Shown one piece after another: positions 58,002-64,000 of a stretch of DNA of 64,000 nt. The stretch's first letter is position 1, and each line of letters begins with the position of its first letter. Where the stretch lies: NCBI GenBank assembly GCA_944386225.1, contig CALXAH010000010.1, forward strand, positions 19,115 to 83,114, given 5' to 3'. Origin of the DNA: an uncultured Gemmiger sp. Its GTDB lineage: Bacteria; Bacillota; Clostridia; Oscillospirales; Ruminococcaceae. The translations under genes were made by a program, and so were the position numbers. The notes under the pieces are model-generated. The model was not told where the DNA came from and searched no databases. It worked only from the letters and a program-made list of their open reading frames with translations.

Positions 58002-59879
58002 TCATTCGGCGGGCTGGGTGTAATACTGGGCCTGGGCCTGCCACAGCCGGTGGTACAGGCCGCTTGTGTCCGCCACCAGATCGGTGTGGCTGCCGGTCTG
58101 CACGATGGCCCCCTGGTCGAATACTGCGATGGTGTCGCAGAATTTGCAGCTGGACAGCCGGTGGCTGATATACACGGCCGTGTGATCCCCGGCGATGGCG
58201 TCGAACTTTTCATAGATCTCCGCCTCCGCAATCGGGTCCAGGGCGGCGGTGGGTTCATCCAGGATCAGGAAAGGTGCGTCCTTGTACAGGGCCCGGGCGA
58301 TGGCCACCTTCTGGGCCTCGCCGCCGGACAGGTTCACCCCTTCCTCCATATCCTTGTACAGCCAGGTATCCAGCTCCTGGGGCAGCTTGTCCGAGGGCAG
58401 ATTAAGGCCCGCATCAGCCAGGCAGCGGGCGGCCTTTTCCCGGTCGTAGTCCGTGGCCCCGGCCACGTTTTCGCCCAGCGGCAGGGAGGGCAGCTGAAAA
58501 TCCTGGAATACCACCGAGAACAGGGCGATATAATCGTCGTACCGGTACTTGCGGATGTCGATGCCGTTCAGCAGGATGGTGCCCTCGGTGGGGTCGTACA
58601 GGCGGCAGAGCAGCTTGATAAAGGTGGTCTTGCCGCTGCCGTTGGGGCCCACCACCGCCAGGCGGCTGCCCACCCGGAAGGCCACGTTCACATGCCGCAG
58701 CGCCCAGGCATCGCTGCCCGGATACCGGAAGGACACATCCCGGAACTCCACCTGATACTGCCGGTCAGACCGTTTTTCGGTGGTCAGGCTGCCCTGGTAC
58801 ATGGGGTTGGGCAGGTCCAGAAGCTCGAAGGTCAGCCGCAGGAATACCCCGTTGGCCCGGATGTAGCTCAGCGTCTGCAGCGCCAGCGAAATGCCGCCGA
58901 ACAGCTGGGTGGCGGCCCCCACATACTGGGTCACCGCCCCCACATCGAAGGCCCCGGCCCAGGCTTTCAGGCAGACATACAGATACACCACCCCGGTAAG
59001 CAACGCCGAAAGCGCCTGGGACAGCCCCTGCAACAGCCCCATCCTACCCCGGGACAGCCGGGCGATGGGGGAGCGGGGGGTGAAGCCGTGCTCCCGCATA
59101 TAGCGGCGGCAGACATTTTCCTGCTGGCGGTAGATACGCAGATCGGCGGCGCGGGGCAGTTCGATGGCCATGAAGCCAAAGAAGCTGAAATACCGGTTGC
59201 CCTCCCGCATGGTGGCGGCCTGCTGGCTCAGCAGCAGGTCGGCCCGGCTGCCAAAGGCGCCGGATGCCAGAACGGTGGCCACCATGGCGGCCAGCACCCC
59301 CGCCATGCACAGCGGGCTGTTCAGCACGGCCAGCGGGCTGTGCGCCGGCACGTTGGTAAAGAACAAAGTCAGGGTAAAGCCTACCCCGGCCAGTACCTGC
59401 ACCGCCGCCTGGCAGAACTCGATATAACATTGCACCGCGCGGTGTATACCATAGCCGCTCCAGTTGTCGTTCTGCTTTATCTGGCTGTACAGGTCCTGCA
59501 CCTCCTGCCGGTCGCAGTCGGCATAGTCCAGCGCGGCCATCTTGTCCATCAGCAGCTTGTGCTTCTGTACGGTCAGCGCGTTTTCCTCATACTGGGCCCA
59601 GCGTTTCAGCAGCCCGTTGGCCAGCGCCATCACCGCCGTCAGCCCTACCGTCAGCGCTGCCCAGAAGGCCAGCCGCTGCGGATCCCGTCCGCCGGCCAGC
59701 TCCGCGATGACCCGGGCGGACAGCCAGATGGTCACATAGGGGGCCAGCGCCTGCCCGGCCGCGCTCAGCGCCGCGGAAACAAAATACCCCGGCCTCCCGT
59801 GCATACAAATCCGCCAGATCCGCCAGTTCAGCCGCCAGGCCTCCCGGTATCCGCAGGCGTTTTCGGTATTACTCGCCAT
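58002..59879 (-). CDS. ABC exporter half-transporter, second of a pair
   Basis: A 625-residue protein with five to six N-terminal membrane helices and a C-terminal ATPase domain. Walker A is GPNGSGKTT, the signature LSGGEAQKVAIARAL, Walker B FLILDEPTAALDP and the switch His in YISHRLSS. The first membrane helices are unusually Trp/Arg-rich near the start (YREAWRLNWRIWRICMHGRPG). The ATG at 59879 follows GGGAGG and overlaps the upstream ABC gene by 11 bases, so the two probably form a heterodimer. Substrate unknown. Confidence 0.9.
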   Translation of the reverse strand: MASNTENACGYREAWRLNWRIWRICMHGRPGYFVSAALSAAGQALAPYVTIWLSARVIAELAGGRDPQRLAFWAALTVGLTAVMALANGLLKRWAQYEENALTVQKHKLLMDKMAALDYADCDRQEVQDLYSQIKQNDNWSGYGIHRAVQCYIEFCQAAVQVLAGVGFTLTLFFTNVPAHSPLAVLNSPLCMAGVLAAMVATVLASGAFGSRADLLLSQQAATMREGNRYFSFFGFMAIELPRAADLRIYRQQENVCRRYMREHGFTPRSPIARLSRGRMGLLQGLSQALSALLTGVVYLYVCLKAWAGAFDVGAVTQYVGAATQLFGGISLALQTLSYIRANGVFLRLTFELLDLPNPMYQGSLTTEKRSDRQYQVEFRDVSFRYPGSDAWALRHVNVAFRVGSRLAVVGPNGSGKTTFIKLLCRLYDPTEGTILLNGIDIRKYRYDDYIALFSVVFQDFQLPSLPLGENVAGATDYDREKAARCLADAGLNLPSDKLPQELDTWLYKDMEEGVNLSGGEAQKVAIARALYKDAPFLILDEPTAALDPIAEAEIYEKFDAIAGDHTAVYISHRLSSCKFCDTIAVFDQGAIVQTGSHTDLVADTSGLYHRLWQAQAQYYTQPAE

Positions 59880-61692
59880 CTGCCTCGCCTCCCTCCTGAT
59901 AATAGCGGCTCTGCACCTGGAACAGGCTGGCATAGCCGCCGCCCCGGGCCAGCAGTTCTTCATGGGTGCCCTGCTCGGCAATGCGGCCGCCCTCCAAAAA
60001 CAGGATCCGGTCACAGAACCGGGTGGATGCCAGCCGGTGGCTGATAAACAGCGAGGTGCGATGGGCGGTCATCTCGTTGTATTTGCGGTAGATATCGTCC
60101 TCCGCCAGCGGGTCCAGCGCGGCGGTGGGCTCGTCCAGGGCCAGGATGGGGCCGTCCTTGTACAGGGCCCGGGCCAGCATCAGCCGCTGAACCTGCCCGC
60201 CGGACAGTTCCACCCCGTCCTCGTACACCCGCCGCCCCAGCTTGGTGTCCAGCCCGCCGGGCAGCGCCCGGACGGCTTCGGTCAGTCCCGCCTGGGCCAG
60301 GCACTGCCATACCCGATCGGTGTCGATGCCCTCAGTGCGCTGGGCCACGTTCTCCGCCACACTGGCCTCCAGCAGGGAAAAGTCCTGGAATACCGCCGAA
60401 AACAGGGCGTAGTAGTCCTGCCGGTTCAGCTGGCGTACATCCTGCCCGTTAAACAGCACCCGCCCCTCGGTGGGATCCAGAAAGCCGCAGACCAGCCGCA
60501 CCAGGGTGGTCTTGCCCGCGCCGTTCAGCCCCACGATGGCCAGCTTTTCCCCGGCATGGATGGTAAGATCAATACGGTGCAGGGTGTCTTTTTCCGCCCC
60601 GGGATACCGGTAGCTTACCTGTTCCAGCTTGATTTCGCAGGCCATCCCCGGGGTGCGCCGCACCGGGGTGCCGCCGGTCAGCCGGAAGGGTTCCGGCCAG
60701 TCCAGTACCTCCCGCAGCTGGGACAGCTCCAGCGACTGCCGGTGCAGTTCGGCGCTTTTTTCCAGGATGCCGCCCACCCACTGAGTAAAACCGCTCACCG
60801 CGGTGAAGTACAGCAGAAACTGGGAGGCAGGCAGCCCCTGGCGCAGCGCCAGCGCGATCAGGTAGGCATAGGCGATGCCGTCCCGGGCAAAGGTCAGCGC
60901 CAGGTCAGCCACATCGTTCCACAGCAGGTGCCGCTCCAGCCGGTTCAGATAATCCCGGTACAGCCGCATCAGCCGTTCCCACACCTCGTCCATCCAGGCC
61001 CGCAGCCCGAAGATGCGCAGATCCTTGGCAAAGGGCCGGCCGGTGACGGTGGTGCGCAGATAGTGCATCTGGCCCAGGTAGCGCTCCTGTTCGTCCCGGT
61101 GGTCGTAGACCCACCGGGCGGTGCGCCGCCGTACCCAGTAGCCCGCCGCTGTGGTGGCGATCACCACTGCCAGCAGCGCCGGGTGCAGCCCGGACAGCAG
61201 CGCCAGATATACGGCAAACCCCAGCAGGCTGGCCAGCAGATCGGTCAGGGTGGTCCAGATCGCTTCGGCGGTTTCGGAATTACCGGTGCAGGAGTTGGCC
61301 GCCCGCTCCAGCCGTTTGAGAAAGGTGGAGTCCAGCGTGTTCACAAAGGAGGTGCCGGCGATCTTGTCCATGGTCATCCGCAGCAGCTGCATCCGCACGG
61401 TGATCCGACCGTACATGGCGTTAAAAGACAGATAGGATCGCAGCCCGTACAGCACAAACAGCACCGCGCTGAACAGCAGGATGGTGCCGGCCAGAGTGGT
61501 CAGGGGGGCGCGGTTCTCCACCTTTTGCAGTACCAGCGGGGCCAGCAGCAGCTGGGCGACGGTGCCGCCCGCCGTGGCCACGGCGATGCCGATGCAGTAG
61601 AAGGGGATGCTTTTGGCCTCCTGCCAGGCAAGCCCCAGCATGAAGCCCAGGTTCTGCCGGGTGGAATACCGCGGCTTTTTGGTTTGTTCCAT
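59869..61692 (-). CDS. ABC exporter half-transporter, first of a pair
   Basis: A 607-residue half-transporter with six membrane segments in the first 320 residues and an ATPase domain: Walker A GLNGAGKTT, signature LSGGQVQRLMLARAL, Walker B LALDEPTAALDP, switch SHRLASTR. The ATG at 61692 follows AGAGGTG; a GTG at 61701 is an alternative. Both ATPase sites of the pair look intact by eye, unlike many heterodimeric exporters with one degenerate site. It is preceded by a terminator, so it may need its own promoter. Confidence 0.9.
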   Translation of the reverse strand: MEQTKKPRYSTRQNLGFMLGLAWQEAKSIPFYCIGIAVATAGGTVAQLLLAPLVLQKVENRAPLTTLAGTILLFSAVLFVLYGLRSYLSFNAMYGRITVRMQLLRMTMDKIAGTSFVNTLDSTFLKRLERAANSCTGNSETAEAIWTTLTDLLASLLGFAVYLALLSGLHPALLAVVIATTAAGYWVRRRTARWVYDHRDEQERYLGQMHYLRTTVTGRPFAKDLRIFGLRAWMDEVWERLMRLYRDYLNRLERHLLWNDVADLALTFARDGIAYAYLIALALRQGLPASQFLLYFTAVSGFTQWVGGILEKSAELHRQSLELSQLREVLDWPEPFRLTGGTPVRRTPGMACEIKLEQVSYRYPGAEKDTLHRIDLTIHAGEKLAIVGLNGAGKTTLVRLVCGFLDPTEGRVLFNGQDVRQLNRQDYYALFSAVFQDFSLLEASVAENVAQRTEGIDTDRVWQCLAQAGLTEAVRALPGGLDTKLGRRVYEDGVELSGGQVQRLMLARALYKDGPILALDEPTAALDPLAEDDIYRKYNEMTAHRTSLFISHRLASTRFCDRILFLEGGRIAEQGTHEELLARGGGYASLFQVQSRYYQEGGEADGE

Positions 61693-61723
61693 TGCGTTCA
61701 CCTCTTGCCCCTACTCTAGCACA

Positions 61724-61752
61724 AGAAAAAATCCCCGGCGGTTTCCGGGGAT
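61724..61752 (-). terminator. Terminator between the GHKL kinase and ABC genes
   Basis: ATCCCCGG and CCGGGGAT pair around a 6-base loop, followed on the minus strand by six T, about 30 bases past the kinase stop. It could act as a partial terminator within a RR-HK-ABC-ABC transcript. Confidence 0.8.
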
Positions 61753-61781
61753 GAATGGCGGTCTGCGGGGGACGAACTGCA

Positions 61782-62444
61782 TTATACCTGCGGGATCAGG
61801 ATTTCGGTGGTAAAGGCGCCGTCCTCGCTGTTGCGGCTCAGGTACCCGTCCAGACGGTCGATGATCTGGTCGATGCGCACCAGCCCGAAGCCGTGGCCCT
61901 CCCCCTTGGTGGTGGGAAACAGCCGCCCGATCCGGGCCTGCTTGCGGCTGGCGGTAAAGTTGGTGAAGCTGATGTACAGCTGGGTGCCCTTCATGTCCAT
62001 GTACACGCGGATCATCCGCTGCCCCTCCGGCAGCGCCAGGCTGGCCTCGATGGCGTTGTCGAACAGGTTGCCCAGAATCACGCACAGGTCCAGTTCCGAC
62101 ATCCGCAGCTGCACCGGGATGTGGGCGTCCGCCTGCACCGGGATGTTCCGGGACCGGGCCAGACTGATCTTGCTGTTCAGGATCGCGTCCGCCATGGCGT
62201 TGCCGGTCTTGATCACCGTGTCCACCGTGTTCAGGTCGGTGTCCAGTTCATCCAGATAGGCTTTCAGCCCGTCCAGGTCACCGTTTGCGGCCAGCGCCTT
62301 CATCACCTGGATGTGGTTGCGGTAGTCGTGCCGCCAGCCCCGGATCTGCCGATACATGTTTTCCACTTCCCGGTAGTGGGTGTCGATCAGTTCCCGCTGG
62401 TAGGCGGCCAGCTGCCGGTCAATGCGCCGGGAAAACCATCCCAT
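61782..62444 (-). CDS. Soluble GHKL sensor kinase (AgrC-like, no membrane domain)
   Basis: A 220-residue kinase. The phospho-acceptor is the His in WRHDYRNHIQVM (about residue 39), the N-box is NLFDNAIEA and the ATP lid GEGHGFGLVRIDQII. AgrC-type kinases normally have a multi-helix sensor of 200 residues in front; here it starts with a short coiled segment (RRIDRQLAAYQRELIDTHYREVENMYRQI) and only five bases separate it from the regulator gene. So it must sense in the cytoplasm or through a partner. Confidence 0.85.
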   Translation of the reverse strand: MGWFSRRIDRQLAAYQRELIDTHYREVENMYRQIRGWRHDYRNHIQVMKALAANGDLDGLKAYLDELDTDLNTVDTVIKTGNAMADAILNSKISLARSRNIPVQADAHIPVQLRMSELDLCVILGNLFDNAIEASLALPEGQRMIRVYMDMKGTQLYISFTNFTASRKQARIGRLFPTTKGEGHGFGLVRIDQIIDRLDGYLSRNSEDGAFTTEILIPQV

Positions 62445-62449
62445 ACCCG

Positions 62450-63148
62450 TTACCCCCTCTGTATGATCGCCCGGTTGATCCGCTCATAGGCGCCCCGGGG
62501 CAGCGGCAGGGTGCTGCCGTCGGCCAGGGTCACCGCCGTGCGGGTCACCCGGGCCACGCTGCCCAGGTTCACCAGCGCCGACCGCCCCAGCCGGAAAAAG
62601 TTCTCGTCCAGCTGGCTTTCCAGTTCGCTCAGGGTCATCTTGACGGTGTAGTCTGCCCGGGCGTGGATGGTCACATAGTTGCCCTGCACCTCGGCGCAGC
62701 GGATCTGGTACACCGGCAGCCGCACCATCTCCCCGGCCAGCTCCAGGGTCAGCACCTTTTCGTTGCGGCGCAGCTTTTCCGCCGCCCGGTCCAGTGCGGC
62801 GAACAGCTTGCCCTCGTCCACCGGCTTCATCAGGTAGTGCAGCGCCTCCACCTCGTAGCCGTCGGCAATGTAGTCGGAGTACCCGGTGATGAACACGATC
62901 TGCACCCCGTCGTTGTCCCGCCGCAGGGTGCGGGCCATGGTCACCCCGTCCATTTTGCCCATCTCGATGTCCAGCAGCAAAATCTGCACCCGCTTATCCT
63001 CCGCGTACTGGAACAGAAAGCTCTCCGCCGAGGGGTACAGCGCCAGCTGCACCCCATGGCCCCGGCCGGCGGCCCAGCGGCGCACCAGTCCGGCCAGGTA
63101 GTCCCGGTCGGCGGCGCAGTCGTCACAGATGGCAAGACAAAGATTCAC
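62450..63148 (-). CDS. LytTR-type response regulator
   Basis: A 232-residue regulator: receiver with CDD pocket, phospho-Asp in LLLDIEMGKMDG (about residue 60) and a Lys in YLMKPVDEGKL, then a LytTR DNA-binding domain (ELAGEMVRLPVYQIRCAEVQGNYVTIHARADYTVKMTLSELESQLDENFFRLGRSALVNL). The start is a GTG with AAAGGAGG about seven bases upstream. It is first in the operon, driven by a good promoter. Targets probably include the adjacent ABC exporters. Confidence 0.9.
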   Translation of the reverse strand: MNLCLAICDDCAADRDYLAGLVRRWAAGRGHGVQLALYPSAESFLFQYAEDKRVQILLLDIEMGKMDGVTMARTLRRDNDGVQIVFITGYSDYIADGYEVEALHYLMKPVDEGKLFAALDRAAEKLRRNEKVLTLELAGEMVRLPVYQIRCAEVQGNYVTIHARADYTVKMTLSELESQLDENFFRLGRSALVNLGSVARVTRTAVTLADGSTLPLPRGAYERINRAIIQRG

Positions 63149-63195
63149 GGTGGGCCTCCTTTGTGCCGGCGGGCGGCGTACATACTCTGTTTGCT

Positions 63196-63224
63196 AGTAT
63201 ACACCGCCCGGCAAACCGCGGCAA
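63196..63224 (-). promoter_or_regulatory. Promoter of the LytTR two-component operon
   Basis: On the minus strand TTGCCG (63224-63219), 17 bases, TATACT (63201-63196), 48 bases before the GTG start. Confidence 0.68.
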
Positions 63225-63234
63225 GCGGAAAACT

Positions 63235-63247
63235 CAACCGGCGGTTG
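63235..63247. promoter_or_regulatory. Palindrome between the LytTR operon and the truncated xre gene
   Basis: CAACCG-G-CGGTTG, a perfect 13-base palindrome, lies between the two divergent promoters, 11 bases upstream of the LytTR -35 box and 25 bases before a TATACT (63272-63277) that may start the xre gene. It could be the xre operator. Confidence 0.45.
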
Positions 63248-63311
63248 GGTGCTTTTTGGGCCGGGTTGGGGTATACTGGAAGCACCGAAACCAGGAAAGG
63301 ATGAACCCAGG

Positions 63312-63449
63312 ATGGACAACCAGAAAACCGGCGCCCTGATCCGGGAACGCCGCAAACAAAAACAGCTGACCCAGCAGCAGCTGGCCCAGCGCCTGCACGT
63401 GACCGACCGGGCGGTCAGCAAATGGGAACGGGGAGTTTCCCAAAGTTAA
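63312..63449 (+). pseudogene. XRE-family regulator gene truncated by a mobile element
   Basis: The gene starts MDNQKTGALIRERRKQKQLT and reads an intact XRE helix-turn-helix up to RAVSKWERGVS, then runs into a stop after two more codons. Relatives (for example the XRE gene near 11.7 kb in this window) continue past this point with SLPDT and a long C-terminal part. The break coincides with the start of a mobile-element-like region, so the gene is a 5' remnant of 45 residues. Residual DNA binding cannot be excluded. Confidence 0.75.
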
Positions 63450-63509
63450 AGATACCACATCAATCCCACGCGGACTTTTGCTCAACCGATACAGCCGGAG
63501 GGCTGGATA

Positions 63510-63563
63510 ACAAGAAAAGGCGGTATGCGCCCCGTGGAGGGGTAGCGTACCGCCTTTTCTTGT
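63510..63563. repeat. Long inverted repeat near the element end
   Basis: Arms ACAAGAAAAGGCGGTA and TACCGCCTTTTCTTGT are perfect complements 22 bases apart, giving a stable hairpin with a T-rich ascending arm. It could be a terminator shielding the element's end or a recombination-related structure. Confidence 0.8.
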
Positions 63564-63596
63564 GGGGGTTTCCAAAGGGGGCAACGCCCCCATTTG

Positions 63597-63640
63597 GCAC
63601 ACGACTTTGCGAAGCAAAGTGTAGTGTGTTATACGCTCTG
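63597..63640 (+). other. oriT: Origin of transfer, MOBV (pMV158) type
   Basis: GCACACG, then the inverted repeat ACTTTGC-GAA-GCAAAGT (63604-63620), then GTAGTGTG/TTATAC. The core TAGTGTG/TTA matches the nick site known for the pMV158 relaxase MobM, including the stem placed directly before it, so the nick would fall between 63628 and 63629. No mob gene is within the window; one is expected beyond the right edge. Confidence 0.8.
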
Positions 63641-64000
63641 TCGGCGTTGCCGTGAAAATGCCGTTGCCGCCGGGGAGGGCAAGGGCATTTGAAGCGGCAG
63701 GAAAACAGGGCTGTGCTTGCGTGGCGTGGAGCCGCAAGCGCAGGTCTGGACTCATCAGCAGACAGGGCGTATATGAAAGCCCCAGTTCCTCGTCCTACGC
63801 TCCAACTTGTGGACAAAGTGTCCCGAAGTTGTGGCCACACTCCCGGAAAAGTAGCAGGACAACGGGCAACCGTCAAGGCTGAAATGAACGGGTTTACACC
63901 CGGCCTTGACCTCCGCCCGCTGTCCCGCTGGATGGGTGGACAAGGCGGCCAATCCCTCAAAGTGCTTGGCCGCTCTCTTTCTGATTTTGAGGTATTCAGT

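Larger units (their letters stand above)
63441..64000. mobile_element. End of an integrated mobilizable element (continues beyond the window)
   Basis: From about 63441 the sequence changes character: lower GC, several strong hairpins, no credible gene, and a MOBV-type oriT. It interrupts an xre gene. Hairpins include a 16-bp perfect pair at 63510-63525/63548-63563 (ACAAGAAAAGGCGGTA arms), a GGGGGC-AAC-GCCCCC stem near 63577-63591, and the oriT stem. The remaining 360 bases to the edge show short repeats (for example AACTTGTGG and AAGTTGTGG) but no recognisable integrase, relaxase or resistance gene. Confidence 0.7.

Noticed and set aside
63460-63960. A 166-codon minus-strand frame and shorter frames in the mobile-element end
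   Set aside because: They run through strong hairpins and the oriT, lack ribosome sites and show no protein-like conservation; similar frames are often mis-annotated in such regions.
1-64000. tRNA or rRNA genes
   Set aside because: No cloverleaf with the conserved T-loop sequence was noticed in any intergenic space; this was checked only by eye.

Overview
The window is one contiguous piece of a GC-rich Firmicutes chromosome, most likely a gut Oscillospiraceae/Ruminococcaceae related to Gemmiger, Subdoligranulum or Faecalibacterium. That assignment is an inference from the clostridial spc-alpha ribosomal operon with a KOW-protein gene between map and infA, a FabK-type fatty-acid cluster with embedded accBCDA, a zinc-type S14, strong AGGAGG ribosome sites, and strict anaerobe genes (flavodiiron fusion, Fe-S serine dehydratase).

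Layout. 1-10.2 kb: spc-alpha operon (rplN end to rplQ) with secY, adk, map, infA and rpoA. 10.4-22.2 kb: prs, an XRE membrane regulator, an orphan peptide-binding lipoprotein, murD with a GNAT gene, a YnbB-like PLP enzyme, a YcxB-like membrane protein, a nitroreductase, a FabT-like MarR plus DegV (FakB-type) operon, and a DUF3810 protein. 22.3-26.5 kb: a secreted GH25 lysozyme and the two-subunit L-serine dehydratase. 26.6-32.7 kb: a four-gene ABC/Gldg/DUF4340 operon beside an OmpR-type two-component system. 32.7-40 kb: an NAD(P)-dependent Fe-S oxidoreductase, then a LysR-GH2 operon divergent from a UbiX-LpdD-UbiD-DUF554 operon. 40-41.7 kb: an MBL-fold hydrolase and an SGNH esterase. 41.85-51.5 kb: the complete acpP-accBCDA-fabHKDGFZ-marR cluster. 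51.6-58 kb: LysR/alanine symporter pair, a sigma-like factor with a DGDG-repeat secreted protein, and a 929-residue flavodiiron-rubredoxin-oxidoreductase fusion. 58-63.2 kb: LytTR regulator, soluble GHKL kinase and two ABC exporters. 63.3-64 kb: an xre gene cut by the end of a mobile element carrying an oriT that matches the pMV158 (MOBV) nick-site pattern.

The most informative signals are regulatory. (1) The promoters of the response regulator and of the ABC/Gldg operon share TTTCAG-N5-TTTCAG-N10-TACANT at identical spacing, tying the two-component system to the exporter. (2) The FabT-like MarR gene has two TTTGA-N3-TCAAA palindromes upstream and is followed by a fatty-acid-binding DegV gene, while the fab cluster has a different palindrome and its own MarR. 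(3) The UbiX/UbiD and LysR-GH2 operons fire from divergent promoters with overlapping -35 boxes, and the LysR gene has an ACG codon where its ribosome site expects a start. (4) The oriT marks the window's right end as a mobilizable element.
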